Shown: positions 28,568 through 38,037, numbered from the stretch's first letter. The stretch: 64,000 nt of DNA from Salinicola acroporae (GCF_003206615.1 NZ_PZJW01000006.1:186001-250000), one strand, 5' to 3'. Translations and numbers: made by a program. Notes: generated by a model from the sequence alone, not told the origin.

Positions 28568-28591
28568 TCCCGGCCGGTCGAGCGGCCGGGA
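28568..28591. terminator. Hairpin between convergent fliA and pqiC
   Basis: TCCCGGCCG, loop GTCGAG, with the complementary CGGCCGGGA: a perfect 9-bp GC-rich stem just after the fliA stop, without a T run. Its position suggests it bounds two convergent units. Confidence 0.55.
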
Positions 28592-28696
28592 TGACCCAGA
28601 CCCACAGGGTTTGCCAGATTCATCCACCCGGGGACGGGAGGGCGACCCGGGCCGATGCCAATCAGTGTCCGAACGAGTCCGTCGAACTGGCGCCCT

Positions 28697-29314
28697 TCAT
28701 TCGGCGGCTGGCGCCGCGCGAATCGCCGCCGCGACCTGCCGCGCCACGTCCTTCCACACCGCACCCAACGCACGCACCAGTGCCGGATAGCCGTCATTCT
28801 CCAGCGGCCGGGTCACATCGAAATGCCGTTGCATCACCAATCGGTTACCGTCGTGGAGTTGCCACTCCCCGGAGACCACGGCGCGACCGTCGTAGCGACC
28901 CTGGAACTGATCGACGCTCAACGATAGTCGCTGCGCCCCAGCGCCACCCTGAGCCGAGCTGACGACTGTCACGCTCGGGAGCTCGGCAGAGAGCGACTGG
29001 CGCAACTGGCGTGTCAACTGGTGGCCCAGCTCTTCGGCCCACAGATTCTGGTTGGCGGCGTTGAGCTCGATATCGCTGGTCTGCATCACGATACCTTCCT
29101 GATCGAGATAGCTGGCCACCTCGACCGGGCTGACACTGAGTTGCTGGTTCGCGGAGATCGCTGAGGCTGGCGACGGCGGACTCTCGATCTCTGGTAGGGT
29201 AAAGCGATTGGCCGGTGTCGATTGCGCGGCACAGCCGGCCAGGGCCGCGGTCGCGATCATCAGCAGGGTCGTGGCGCCGAACTGGCGCCAGCGGAACATG
29301 GTTGAGGCCATCAT
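28697..29314 (-). CDS. pqiC: PqiC-type outer-membrane lipoprotein
   Basis: PqiC is the outer-membrane lipoprotein of the PqiABC bridge, which is thought to move lipids between membranes. The 205-residue protein has a signal peptide with the lipobox LAGC (Cys near residue 28), then the PqiC/YmbA (ABC-transport auxiliary) pattern: NRFTLPEIES, LSVSPVEVASYLDQEGIVMQ and NLWAEELGHQLTRQLRQSL. It overlaps pqiB by ATGA. The order pqiA-pqiB-pqiC on the minus strand is the enteric order. Confidence 0.88.
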   Translation of the reverse strand: MMASTMFRWRQFGATTLLMIATAALAGCAAQSTPANRFTLPEIESPPSPASAISANQQLSVSPVEVASYLDQEGIVMQTSDIELNAANQNLWAEELGHQLTRQLRQSLSAELPSVTVVSSAQGGAGAQRLSLSVDQFQGRYDGRAVVSGEWQLHDGNRLVMQRHFDVTRPLENDGYPALVRALGAVWKDVARQVAAAIRAAPAAE

Positions 29315-30963
29315 TGGGGAGCTCTCGGCACAGGGTCGGTTTGGACTTCGCGATCGAAGATCAGCGCATTGGGCTGCTCGCGAAGGGTCTTGGCTACCGG
29401 CTGCAGGTCGCGCATCAGTATTTCCAGCTGCTTGAGGGTGTCATTCAACTGACGGTACCCGGAGGAGCCGGCAGAGAAGCCGTTCAGCGTATTCTGCAAC
29501 TCCTGGAGCGTGTCGTTGAGACTGCCCGGTAGCTGTTGCGTCGCGGGGTCGGAGACGATGGCATTGACCGACTCGGCGATCTGGCGCACTTGCTCCAGCG
29601 TCTGCTGGGAGGTCTGCATCGTCTGATCCAGGCGCTCGAGAATCGGCTCGACTTGCAGGTCGTTGAGCTTGTCCAGCAGGTTCGAGATCTTCTGTTCGAT
29701 CTGCGCGAAACCACCGGAAACGGTCGGGAACACGGGCTTGCCGTCGAACGTCAGCGACTTGTAGGGATCGGCGTCCTGGCTGAAGTTGAGATCGACGAAC
29801 AGGGCACCGGTCAGCAGGTTGCCGGCCTTCAGCGTCGCCCGCAGACCATAATCCTTGAACATGGTCTGGAAACGATCCCTGACTTCCTGGTCGTCGATGT
29901 CCTCGTTGACGTCTTCGCTGCTCTCCAGCCGCTGGGGCTCGATCCGAATCAGTACCGGGATCGCGAACTGGGTCAGGGTATCGGGCTGCGGGGCGGTGAA
30001 GTGCCAGGGGACACTGACGACCGTGCCCACGCGCACGCCACGATACTCCACCGGCGCCCCGCGACTGAGTCCACGAACGGTGTCATCGACCAGCAGGACA
30101 TATTCGATGTACTGGTCGTAGGTTCCCTCGCGCGCACTCTCCTCGTTGTTGTAGAGGGTGTAGGTCGCGTCCTGCTTGGCGGGGTTGCCGCGGGCGATAT
30201 CCTCGGGAACGCCGAAGGTCACGCCGCCGCTGATCAACGTCTCGAACGAGTCCAGATTGACGTTAACCCCCTCCGAATCCAGTTGTACGTCGATACCGGA
30301 AGAGCTCCAGAAACGCGTGGTATCGGTCACCAGGCTGTCGTAGGGGGACTGGATGAAGATACGGTGGCGCATCTCCCGTTTTTCGGGGTCGAAGTCGGTA
30401 CTCTCCACGCGACCGACGGTGTAGCCCTGATAGGTGACCGGGTCGCCGGCGCTGAGTGAATTGCCAACCTGACTCACCAGGTTGACCCTGAGTCCAGGCG
30501 CATCCGGCGGCGCGACCGGCGGCTGCTCGAGGACATCGAAGCTGTCCTGAGCTTCATCGCTCTTGCCCGGCGCGAGCTGGATGTAGGCGCCGGACAGCAC
30601 GGTATTGAGACCGCTGATGCCTTCGCGTCCGATGCGCGGCTTGACTACCCAGAAGCGCGTCTCGGTATTGAGCATTCTCGCCGCATCGTTGGACATGCGT
30701 GCCGTCACCACGGTGTGCGACAGGTCGTCGGACAGACGTACGGCTTCGACATGGCCGACCTCGACATTACGCGTCTTGATCAGGGTCTTGCCGGCCTCTA
30801 TCCCCTCGGCGTTGTCCATGTTGAGCGTGATCAACGGCCCTCGGCTGGAGATGTTGTCCCACACCATCCAGGCACCGATCAGCGCCGCCAGCAGAGGCAC
30901 TATCCAGATCGGCGAGAGTCGCGATTGCGACACTCGTTTGGCGCGTTGCATCGAATCAGGCAT
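29311..30963 (-). CDS. pqiB: MCE-domain intermembrane transport protein PqiB
   Basis: PqiB forms a stacked hexameric tunnel in the periplasm. The 550-residue protein has one N-terminal membrane helix (LSPIWIVPLLAALIGAWMVW) and three MCE repeats: LITLNMDNAEGIEAGKTLIK, LRVNLVSQVGNSLSAGDPVTYQGYTVGRV and VLLVDDTVRGLSRGAPVEYRGVRVGTVV. A long C-terminal coiled-coil follows (from about residue 400). E. coli PqiB is 546 residues, so the length is ordinary. It overlaps pqiA upstream and pqiC downstream. Confidence 0.96.
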   Translation of the reverse strand: MPDSMQRAKRVSQSRLSPIWIVPLLAALIGAWMVWDNISSRGPLITLNMDNAEGIEAGKTLIKTRNVEVGHVEAVRLSDDLSHTVVTARMSNDAARMLNTETRFWVVKPRIGREGISGLNTVLSGAYIQLAPGKSDEAQDSFDVLEQPPVAPPDAPGLRVNLVSQVGNSLSAGDPVTYQGYTVGRVESTDFDPEKREMRHRIFIQSPYDSLVTDTTRFWSSSGIDVQLDSEGVNVNLDSFETLISGGVTFGVPEDIARGNPAKQDATYTLYNNEESAREGTYDQYIEYVLLVDDTVRGLSRGAPVEYRGVRVGTVVSVPWHFTAPQPDTLTQFAIPVLIRIEPQRLESSEDVNEDIDDQEVRDRFQTMFKDYGLRATLKAGNLLTGALFVDLNFSQDADPYKSLTFDGKPVFPTVSGGFAQIEQKISNLLDKLNDLQVEPILERLDQTMQTSQQTLEQVRQIAESVNAIVSDPATQQLPGSLNDTLQELQNTLNGFSAGSSGYRQLNDTLKQLEILMRDLQPVAKTLREQPNALIFDREVQTDPVPRAPQ

Positions 30964-32323
30964 CGTCGGCTTCCTTGACAGGCGAATAGGGTGACTGGCG
31001 TTTGAGCGCGGCCGGCATGTGAGGCTGCATGTTGCGCGCGTCCCAGATCAGGCGTGGGTCGAAGCTGATCGCGGCCAGCATGGTAATGATGACCACGGCG
31101 GAAAAGGCGAGCGCTGCTGGCCCTGGCGTGATCGACAGCAGCGATCCGGCGTGGACCAGCGACACCAGAATGGCGACCACGAAGACGTCGATCATCGACC
31201 AGCGGCCGATCAGCTCGGTGATCCGGTACAGCTTCTGGCGCTTGTGCTTGAATTCGGATTCACCGCTGCGTCCGACCGTGATGCAGAGCCAGCCGAGTGC
31301 GAAGACCTTTCCGATCGGCACCACCACACTGGCAGTGAAGATGACCAGCGCGATGGGCCAGTCGCCATGACTGAGGAAGATCATGACGCCGCCGATGATG
31401 GTCGAGGGCGTTTCGTTGCCCAGCGACGTGGTGGTCATGATCGGGTAGAGGTTGGCGGGGATGTAGCAGAGTGTCGCCGCGATCAGCAGTGCCCAGGTCT
31501 TCTGCAGGCTGTGAGGACTCCGGAAGCGTAGCGGCTCGCCACAGCGCTGGCAGCGCCCGCGTCCGAAATGACCAAGGCGGTTGACCAGGCCGCAGGTCGG
31601 GCAGCCGGTGAGCTTCTGCTCGGCGGCCGGCTGGCCCGGTCGGCTCCCCTCGGGGGCGAGCGGTTCACCCACCAGCGAGAACCACATCCAGTCGGTGTCG
31701 ATGGAGCGTGTGGTCAGCAGCAGCAGCAGGGCATAGACGCAGAACGCCCAGAATGACAGGCCCAGGTCGACGGATGCCATGCCGGCGATCTTGATCAGGC
31801 TGACGAGGGCGCCGATGACGAACACGTCCGCCATCATCCAGGGGCCTAGATGGGAGAGCGCGCGGGCGATGCGGTAGCTCCGCGGCAGCGGACGTCGTTG
31901 CAGGAGGCCGAGGTGCAGCCAGATGACGGCAACAAGGTAGACCATGGGCAGCACCACCACCGTCAGCAGCACCAGCATGCCGACGAAAGGCTCGTGAAAC
32001 CTGACGAGACTGGCGGAGGTGTCGGCGAGATGAATGGCGTTGCTGACACCGCGCGCTTCGAAACTGATGAACGGGAAGTAGAGTGCCGCCGCCAGCGCCA
32101 TCAAGGCGCTGATGGCGAATGCCAGGCTGCGTTCGGCGGGGCGACAATGACGGTGGCTCAGCGTATGGCCACAGCGTGGACAACTCGCTCGCTCGCCGGG
32201 ATGCAGGGGCGGAAGCGCGACCAGCAAGTCGCATTCGTGGCAGGCACGAAGACGACGACGCGTCCGTCGAGGCGTCAGGAAGGTCGCCTTGTCGATGTCG
32301 GAGTCACTCTTGCCTGCTGCCAA
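30956..32323 (-). CDS. pqiA: Inner-membrane protein PqiA
   Basis: PqiA is the inner-membrane partner of PqiB. The 455-residue protein has two similar halves. Each begins with a zinc-ribbon-like cysteine group (CHECDLLVALPPLHPG with CPRCGHTL; CPTCGLVNRLGHFGRGRCQRCG) and continues with four membrane segments, including KIAGMASVDLGLSFWAF and RWSMIDVFVVAILVSLV, typical PqiA repeats. It overlaps pqiB by 8 bases. E. coli pqi genes answer to SoxS and RpoS; I see no clear soxbox upstream here. Confidence 0.95.
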   Translation of the reverse strand: MAAGKSDSDIDKATFLTPRRTRRRLRACHECDLLVALPPLHPGERASCPRCGHTLSHRHCRPAERSLAFAISALMALAAALYFPFISFEARGVSNAIHLADTSASLVRFHEPFVGMLVLLTVVVLPMVYLVAVIWLHLGLLQRRPLPRSYRIARALSHLGPWMMADVFVIGALVSLIKIAGMASVDLGLSFWAFCVYALLLLLTTRSIDTDWMWFSLVGEPLAPEGSRPGQPAAEQKLTGCPTCGLVNRLGHFGRGRCQRCGEPLRFRSPHSLQKTWALLIAATLCYIPANLYPIMTTTSLGNETPSTIIGGVMIFLSHGDWPIALVIFTASVVVPIGKVFALGWLCITVGRSGESEFKHKRQKLYRITELIGRWSMIDVFVVAILVSLVHAGSLLSITPGPAALAFSAVVIITMLAAISFDPRLIWDARNMQPHMPAALKRQSPYSPVKEADDA

Positions 32324-32630
32324 AGCCGTACCCGATGCGAAAGCTGGATGAGAGGCGTACCACGCTGCTTTACGTCAGCATGTTACTGGAATACATACGT
32401 CCGTGCATGTTTGCTGGATGCACTTGAAGACGCTGACGTCGTTGTCGAAAAGTCATGATAGTTCAGCCGCTTGGATACTATAGTAGGCCAAGGCCGTTTT
32501 GCCGAAGAAGCACAATCGCTTACATGAGTGGTAGAGGCGCTTTCTGGCGAGCGCCGGAGCGCATCCGAACGCTCTGCCGCCGCCCCGTCATCGGTTGCCG
32601 GGGCCGTACGAACATAAAGGAGATCCTAAC
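32324..32630. other. Divergent intergenic region pqiA / antiporter gene
   Basis: These 307 bases separate divergent units. Apart from a strong ribosome-binding site (AAGGAG at about 32617-32622) for the antiporter, I see only an AT-rich patch around 32450-32490 containing TACTATAG that could carry a -10. No gene or repeat was recognised. Confidence 0.45.
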
Positions 32631-33605
32631 GTGTGGATGGCGTTGGCGGCCATTGTGGCCGGACTCGTGGTACTGGTCTGGAGTGCCGATCGGTTCGTGG
32701 ATGGCGCGGCGGCGACGGCCCGTCACCTGGGGCTTCCGCCATTGTTGATCGGCATGGTGGTGATCGGCTTCGGCACTTCGGCTCCGGAGCTGATGGTTTC
32801 GGCTTTGGCAGCCGTCCAGGGAAATCCCGGCCTGGCGCTGGGGAACGCCTACGGCTCGAACATTACCAATATCGCCCTGATCGTGGGACTGGTGGCGCTG
32901 ATCAGCCCGCTGACGGTGCACTCTCAAGTGATCCGCCAGGAGTTGCCGGTGCTCGGGGGGATGACGCTGATTTCACTGTGGTGCCTGCATGACGGCGTGA
33001 TCTCGCGCATCGATGCGGTCGTCCTGCTCGCGCTGCTGTTCGGATTCATCGGCTACAGCATCTGGCGGGCAAGCCGTACCCACGGCGACGCGCTGGAGGC
33101 CGATGTCGAGACGCACGCGGCAGGAGACGCCATGTCGCTGAAGCGCGGCGTGGTCTGGACGCTGGTCGGCTTGCTGATGCTGATCGTCAGTTCGCGCTTT
33201 CTGGTCTGGGGCGCGGTCACGGTCGCCGAGGCGTTCGGGGTGAGCGATCTGGTCATCGGGCTGACGGTGGTTGCCATCGGCACTTCGCTGCCGGAGCTTG
33301 CGTCTTCCATCAGCGCGGTGCGCAAGAACGAGCACGATCTGGTGATCGGCAACGTGGTGGGCTCCAACCTGTTCAACACCCTGGCGGTGGTCGGCCTGGC
33401 CGGCGTGATACATCCCATCGACGTCGATCCCGACGTGCTGATCCGGGATTGGCCGGTCATGGCGGCATTGACGCTGGCGCTGCTGGTGTTCGGCATCGGC
33501 ATCAAGGGGCAGGGCCGCATCAATCGGCTGGAAGGTGCCGTGCTGCTGATCAGTTTCGTGGCCTACACCGCGTGGCTGGTCTACGGCGTGATCGGCACGC
33601 GCTAG
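32631..33605 (+). CDS. Calcium/sodium:proton antiporter (CaCA family, YrbG-like)
   Basis: This is a K+-independent cation exchanger of the inner membrane. The start is the GTG at 32631 (324 residues), eight bases after AAGGAG; an upstream in-frame ATG lacks support. Ten membrane helices are expected. The two alpha repeats that form the ion path are clear: GMVVIGFGTSAPELMVSALAA with NAYGSNITNIALIVG, and GLTVVAIGTSLPELASSISA with NVVGSNLFNTLAVVG. E. coli YrbG is 325 residues, the same length. It stands alone between pqiA and a convergent ATPase gene 25 bases away. Confidence 0.93.
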   Translation: MWMALAAIVAGLVVLVWSADRFVDGAAATARHLGLPPLLIGMVVIGFGTSAPELMVSALAAVQGNPGLALGNAYGSNITNIALIVGLVALISPLTVHSQVIRQELPVLGGMTLISLWCLHDGVISRIDAVVLLALLFGFIGYSIWRASRTHGDALEADVETHAAGDAMSLKRGVVWTLVGLLMLIVSSRFLVWGAVTVAEAFGVSDLVIGLTVVAIGTSLPELASSISAVRKNEHDLVIGNVVGSNLFNTLAVVGLAGVIHPIDVDPDVLIRDWPVMAALTLALLVFGIGIKGQGRINRLEGAVLLISFVAYTAWLVYGVIGTR

Positions 33606-33630
33606 GCAATCGATTCGGGCCACCCGACTG

Positions 33631-34572
33631 TCATGGCTGAGCATGCCAGGGTGCCAACCCGCTCAGCGCTTGCTGGAGGGGTACCAGATCATCACAGCAG
33701 GCCGGGGCATGGGACTGGTGATCGATACGTATGCGCTCGCGGTCTAGGAAGGTCGCTTCGAGATGATCGATCCAGGGGCGTTGCTCGTCGCGCCAGTTGG
33801 CGAGCCATTGGCTGTCGACCTCGGCAGGCAGGCACTTGTTGATGACCACGGCGCCGACGTGCAGCCCGTGGCTCTCGAGCAACTCGCGGGTGCGCGCGGT
33901 TTCCAGCGCCGGCAGGCGTTCCGGATTGGCGACCAGGATCACCGCTGAGTGCGCGGGGCAGGTCAGGTGCTCGCGGGCCGCGGCGAGGCGTCCGCGGCGG
34001 CGCATCAGCGTCTCCTGAATGGGGTCGTCGACGACCTCGCCGTCGCCGAGCCACGCCTTGTAGTCGCTGCGCACCTTGCGGCGGCGTTGCATCAGCCCCT
34101 CCACCCAGGCGCCCATGATCTCGGGCAGCGCCAGCAGACGTACCGTGTGTCCGCCGGGCGCGGTGTCGAAGATCAACCGATCGTACGCTTCGCCGGTATC
34201 CAGCAACAGGCCGACCAAGGCATCGAACAGGGCGGCTTCCTCGGTGCCGGGAGCGTGCCGTGCGAGGTCGAGTTGGCGAAATACGGTTTCGCTGCGCTCG
34301 CCACTGACCAGGGGACGCAGCGTGGCCTTGACCTGTTCCAGGTAACGATGCGTCTCGTGGTCGGGATCGAGCTCGACGACGTCGAGACCGGCCTGCATGC
34401 GCGTTGGGCTCGGCCCCGGCGAGCGTCCGAAAAGATCGGCCAGGTTGTGGGCCGGGTCCGTGGAGACCAGCAGGGTGCGCCAGCCGGCTGCCGCGCAGCT
34501 CAACGCATAGGCGGTGGCGCAGCTGGTCTTGCCGACGCCGCCCTTGCCACCGAAGAAGAGGCTCTTGGCCAT
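33631..34572 (-). CDS. Get3/ArsA-family P-loop ATPase
   Basis: This protein is related to ArsA (arsenite pump ATPase) and eukaryotic Get3/TRC40. The start is the ATG at 34572 (313 residues), preceded by AAGGAA. It begins MAKSLFFGGKGGVGKT, a deviant Walker A, and has LLVSTDPAHNLADLFG (switch-like DPAHN) and LIFDTAPGGHTVRLLALP, the Get3/ArsA FDTAP-GHT-R block. It is a single ATPase half (ArsA has two). A Cys-Cys pair occurs near the C-terminus (HAPACCDD). It follows cstA and a small Cys-Cys-tailed gene in one operon, with no ars genes nearby, so an arsenite role is unlikely. Confidence 0.88.
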   Translation of the reverse strand: MAKSLFFGGKGGVGKTSCATAYALSCAAAGWRTLLVSTDPAHNLADLFGRSPGPSPTRMQAGLDVVELDPDHETHRYLEQVKATLRPLVSGERSETVFRQLDLARHAPGTEEAALFDALVGLLLDTGEAYDRLIFDTAPGGHTVRLLALPEIMGAWVEGLMQRRRKVRSDYKAWLGDGEVVDDPIQETLMRRRGRLAAAREHLTCPAHSAVILVANPERLPALETARTRELLESHGLHVGAVVINKCLPAEVDSQWLANWRDEQRPWIDHLEATFLDRERIRIDHQSHAPACCDDLVPLQQALSGLAPWHAQP

Positions 34573-34601
34573 GCTGGGTTCCTTGTGCGACATGCGCCCG
34601 C

Positions 34602-34898
34602 CTAGCAGCAGCGGAAGCCCGCCAGGGGCGAGCGCGGCATGCCCTGGCGTGTGTGCCACTCATGGAAGCGATCTAGCATGTGCGGGTAGAGCTCCAGAGT
34701 CATGTCACTGACGGGATTGGGTATCCCCATCATGTCGCAGAAGCAAAGCAGCATGAAGAGATCCTCCTCATCCTGCAGCTCCCGGGCGATTTCGCGCCGG
34801 TGCGGCAGGCTCAGGACCGCGTCGTATCCCTGGATCGCGCGATGCAACCGCGATCGCCACAAGGCAACCGCGGAGCCTTCCTTGTCAGGGCGATTCAT
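34602..34898 (-). CDS. Small cory-CC-star / YbdD-like protein ending in Cys-Cys
   Basis: This 98-residue protein ends in FRCC-stop. From memory of the families, E. coli YbdD and YjiX, the small partners of the pyruvate transporters CstA and BtsT, also end in Cys-Cys, and the 'cory-CC-star' family has the same tail and often neighbours an ArsA-type ATPase. The body has two helical parts: HRREIARELQDEEDLFMLLCFCDMMG, with a CFC, and LELYPHMLDRFHEWHTRQGM. Its start overlaps the end of cstA by 14 bases, and the ATPase gene starts 29 bases after it. A role in CstA assembly or activity is the best inference; no biochemistry can be read from the sequence. Confidence 0.75.
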   Translation of the reverse strand: MNRPDKEGSAVALWRSRLHRAIQGYDAVLSLPHRREIARELQDEEDLFMLLCFCDMMGIPNPVSDMTLELYPHMLDRFHEWHTRQGMPRSPLAGFRCC

Positions 34899-36648
34899 CG
34901 GAACTCAGCGCCTGGCCCTGAGGGGTTGCTTCACCCTGGCGGAAGCTGCGCGATGCCTCGAGGAGGATCCACAGCGTGAACACCATGATCAGGCTTCCGA
35001 AGATGAACAGCAGCCAGTTGCGGTCGGCATCGCCGAAACCCGACCAGGTGAAGATCACCTGCTGCCCCATCGCCCATAGCGTCATGACCAGCAGGAACAG
35101 CATGGGGGCCAGGGTGAAGATCACCGGACGGCCCTGGCGCTTGAGCCATACCGAGACCAGCATCAGCGTGATGCCGGCCAGTAGTTGGTTGCTGGTGCCG
35201 AACAACGGCCACAGCAGGTAGCCGCCGGAGCCGAAGCCGTTGGGACCTTCCGGCAGGATGACCAGCGCACCGCTGGTCACCACGGCAATGCTGGTTGCGA
35301 CGTGCTTGCGGGCGATGACCGGCATGCCGTACTCATTGCCCAGTTCGGCAATGATGTAGCGCATCAGGCGCACGGCGGTATCCAGGGTGGTGGCGGCGAA
35401 GCTCACCACGATGACCGCGATCAGCGTCGACCCCACGTGTTCGGGAATGCCGAGATTGCCGGCGAGCTGCCCAGCGCCCCGCACGAACGATCCCAGGCCG
35501 TTGGAGCCGGCCGCGGAAAAGCTCGAGTAGGTGGCGGTGAAGTCGGCGCCTGAAGCGAATAGGGTGCCCACCGCGATGATCGCGATCATCGCCAGCATGC
35601 CTTCGCCCAGGGCGCCGCCATAGCCGATCATCCGCGCATCGGTCTCCTTGTCGAGCTGCTTGGAGGTGGTGCCCGAGGCGACCAGGCCGTGGAAGCCGGA
35701 GATCGCGCCGCAGGCGATGGTGATGAACAGCAGCGGGTACCAGCTGATTTCCGCCTCGCCGTTGATGCTGGGCGCGGTCATCTCCGGCGCGCCGAACAGC
35801 AGCCCCAGGTACAGCAGCGCCAGGCCAACCACCAACTGATGCGAATTGATGTAATCGCGCGGCTGCAGCAGCTTCCAGACCGGAAGCGTCGAGGCGATGT
35901 AGACGTACACCATCAACACGACGATCCAGACCAGAAAAGCCATCGAGGTGCCGTTGAAGCCGCCGACGACCGGCGCGTCGGCACCACCGAACCAGTTCAC
36001 CAGGTCGAACTGCAGCAGTGGCACCTCGCTGGCCACCAGCACCGCGCCATACATCACCGCCAGAGCGATCACCGACGGCAACAGCATCGAGCCCGAATGG
36101 CGATAGACGCGATAGCCGATCCACACGGCCAGCGGGATCTGGATGAAGACCGACAGCACGCTGGCCGGGAAGGTGATGAACAGCTTGGCGATGACCCAGG
36201 CGAAGACCGCGTTGACCATCAATACCAGAATCAAGATGATGAACAGGAACAGCAGTTTGGCACGCTGTCCGATCAGCCGGTTGGCCAGTGTCCCGATCGA
36301 GTGGCCCTTGTGGCGGTTGGAAAGTACCACCGCGCCGAAGTCGTGGACGCCGGCGGCGAAGACGGTGCCCAGTACCACCCACAGGATCGCCGGCAGCCAG
36401 CCCCAGTAGATCGCGATGGCAGGCCCCACGATGGGCGCCGCCCCGGCCACCGAGGTGAAATGGTGGCCCCACAGAATCCATTTGTTGGTGGGAACGTAGT
36501 CGACGCCGTCGCGATAGGTGTGCGCCGGCGTTTGAAAATCGGCTTCGAGTCGGTAGATGCGTTCGGCGATGAACTTCGAATAGAACCGATAGCCCATCAC
36601 GAAACACACGGTACCGAACAGGGCGATCCAGATAGCGTTCATGGGCAT
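34885..36648 (-). CDS. cstA: Carbon-starvation/pyruvate transporter of the CstA family
   Basis: CstA-family proteins import pyruvate and possibly peptides during carbon limitation. The 587-residue protein starts MPMNAIWIALFGTVCFVMGYRFYSKFIAERIY. It has the family signature DFQTPAHTYRDGVDYVPTNK, then WILWGHHFTSVAGAAPIVGP, HDFGAVVLSNRHKGHSIG, ISGFHGLVASGTTSKQ and SFAATTLDTAVRLMRY, with many membrane helices between. It is shorter than E. coli CstA (701), closer to the shorter forms in other Proteobacteria. Next genes on the same strand are the Cys-Cys-tailed protein and the Get3-like ATPase. Confidence 0.94.
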   Translation of the reverse strand: MPMNAIWIALFGTVCFVMGYRFYSKFIAERIYRLEADFQTPAHTYRDGVDYVPTNKWILWGHHFTSVAGAAPIVGPAIAIYWGWLPAILWVVLGTVFAAGVHDFGAVVLSNRHKGHSIGTLANRLIGQRAKLLFLFIILILVLMVNAVFAWVIAKLFITFPASVLSVFIQIPLAVWIGYRVYRHSGSMLLPSVIALAVMYGAVLVASEVPLLQFDLVNWFGGADAPVVGGFNGTSMAFLVWIVVLMVYVYIASTLPVWKLLQPRDYINSHQLVVGLALLYLGLLFGAPEMTAPSINGEAEISWYPLLFITIACGAISGFHGLVASGTTSKQLDKETDARMIGYGGALGEGMLAMIAIIAVGTLFASGADFTATYSSFSAAGSNGLGSFVRGAGQLAGNLGIPEHVGSTLIAVIVVSFAATTLDTAVRLMRYIIAELGNEYGMPVIARKHVATSIAVVTSGALVILPEGPNGFGSGGYLLWPLFGTSNQLLAGITLMLVSVWLKRQGRPVIFTLAPMLFLLVMTLWAMGQQVIFTWSGFGDADRNWLLFIFGSLIMVFTLWILLEASRSFRQGEATPQGQALSSDESP

Positions 36649-36801
36649 CCCCTAGACCGTTCCGGTGGGCGTGGCGGAGCACGGCCACCTGCGTTGTCGT
36701 GGTATGCCTACACTACCGAAGATCGGGAGGGCGCTCCGTTAGACGAACGCATCAGGCGCGCGAGCGGCCTCGGAGAGACCCGAGACGTCCCGCTGGCGGC
36801 T

Positions 36802-38037
36802 TCAACCCGGTGGCTGGCGATCGAATCGCAGCGCGCTCCTCAACGCGATCTGGCCGATCACGGCAGCCGTGGCCAGTACCACGGCCGCTCCCAGGGCCGG
36901 GTTGTCGCCCAGGCCGGCCAACGCCGTGCACAGGGCGCCTATGCCCATCTGGGCGAATCCGTAGAGCCCGGCCGCGGAACCGACCACCTTGGGATTGATT
37001 CCCACGGCCAGCGTCAACGCGGTCGGCCCGGTCATTCCCACCCCGAAGGTAAACAGCAGAACCGAGGCCTCGAGGGTGACCACCGAAGCCCAGCCGGCCA
37101 GCACGATGACCAGCATCGAGATTCCACCCGCCAGGCTCAGCAGGCTGGCGGACAGCATCAATCGAACCAGGCCGATGCGGTGGATGGCGCGATTGGTGAT
37201 GAAGTTGCCCAGCGAGATGCTGAGGATCAGCAGCGACAGGTAATAAGCCACGTGGCTCGCCGGCTTGCCCAGCTGTTCGACGAAGATGAACGGTGCCGAG
37301 GCGACGAAAGCGAACATCGCCGTGGTGACGCAACCCCCGCCGATCGCGTAACCGATGAACGCGGGAGAGTGAAGCAGGGTGCGATATTCGCGGGCCAGAT
37401 TGGGCAGGTTGATGCGGCCGGTGGCTTGTGCCGTTTCCGGCATCAGCCGCCAGACGAACAGCAGGTTGCCGACGCCCATCAGGCAGAGTGCCAGCAGCAC
37501 GGTTCGCCAACCCAGCGTCGACGTCAGCAGGCTGCCGATCAGCGGTGCCATGGCCGGGCCGATGGCGACCACCAGATTGAGCACCGCCAGCCGCTGCACG
37601 GCTCGATCCGGGGCCGCGGTGTCACGAATCATGGCGCGCCCCAGCGCCAGCCCGGCGCAGCCGCCGAAGGCCTGGAAGAAACGCGCCGCGATCAGCATCT
37701 CGACGCTCTGCGCCTGCCAGGCGACGACGCCCGCGATGCTGTAGATGGCCATGCCGAGCATTAACGCCGGGCGTCTCCCCAGCGCGTCGGAAAGCGGGCC
37801 ATAGAAGAGCTGGCCGAGCGCCAGACCCAGTATGTAGAGGCTGATGGTCAACTGCATTCGGGCGTTGTCGGCGTGCAGCGCCTCTCCGGCGATCGGCAGC
37901 GCCGGCACGAAGATGTGCATGGCCAGCGTGCCGGCCAGGGTAATCATGACCAGCATCCACAGGGCCGGCACGGGACCAGCCCTTGTCGTCTGGGCCGGGG
38001 AAGCCGGTCGGGCGGTCGAGGTGGTCGGGTCGGTCAC
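36802..38037 (-). CDS. Bcr/CflA-type MFS drug exporter
   Basis: This is a 12-helix major facilitator transporter of the Bcr/CflA (DHA1) type, proton-driven and commonly exporting antibiotics such as bicyclomycin, sulfonamides or chloramphenicol. The 411-residue protein has FVPALPIAGEALHADNARMQLTISLYILGLALGQLFYGPLSDALGRRP (MFS motif A in the GPLSDALGRRP part). It then has RFFQAFGGCAGLALGRAMIRD and IGPAMAPLIGSLL (motif C-like), both typical of this subfamily. A Thr/Pro/Ala-rich N-terminal tail of about 22 residues precedes helix 1. Substrate cannot be predicted. Confidence 0.9.
   Translation of the reverse strand: MTDPTTSTARPASPAQTTRAGPVPALWMLVMITLAGTLAMHIFVPALPIAGEALHADNARMQLTISLYILGLALGQLFYGPLSDALGRRPALMLGMAIYSIAGVVAWQAQSVEMLIAARFFQAFGGCAGLALGRAMIRDTAAPDRAVQRLAVLNLVVAIGPAMAPLIGSLLTSTLGWRTVLLALCLMGVGNLLFVWRLMPETAQATGRINLPNLAREYRTLLHSPAFIGYAIGGGCVTTAMFAFVASAPFIFVEQLGKPASHVAYYLSLLILSISLGNFITNRAIHRIGLVRLMLSASLLSLAGGISMLVIVLAGWASVVTLEASVLLFTFGVGMTGPTALTLAVGINPKVVGSAAGLYGFAQMGIGALCTALAGLGDNPALGAAVVLATAAVIGQIALRSALRFDRQPPG

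Noticed and set aside
33631-34572. An arsenic-resistance ATPase (ArsA)
   Set aside because: It is a single ATPase half without arsB, arsD or arsR nearby, and it lies in an operon with cstA; the wider Get3/ArsA family name is safer.
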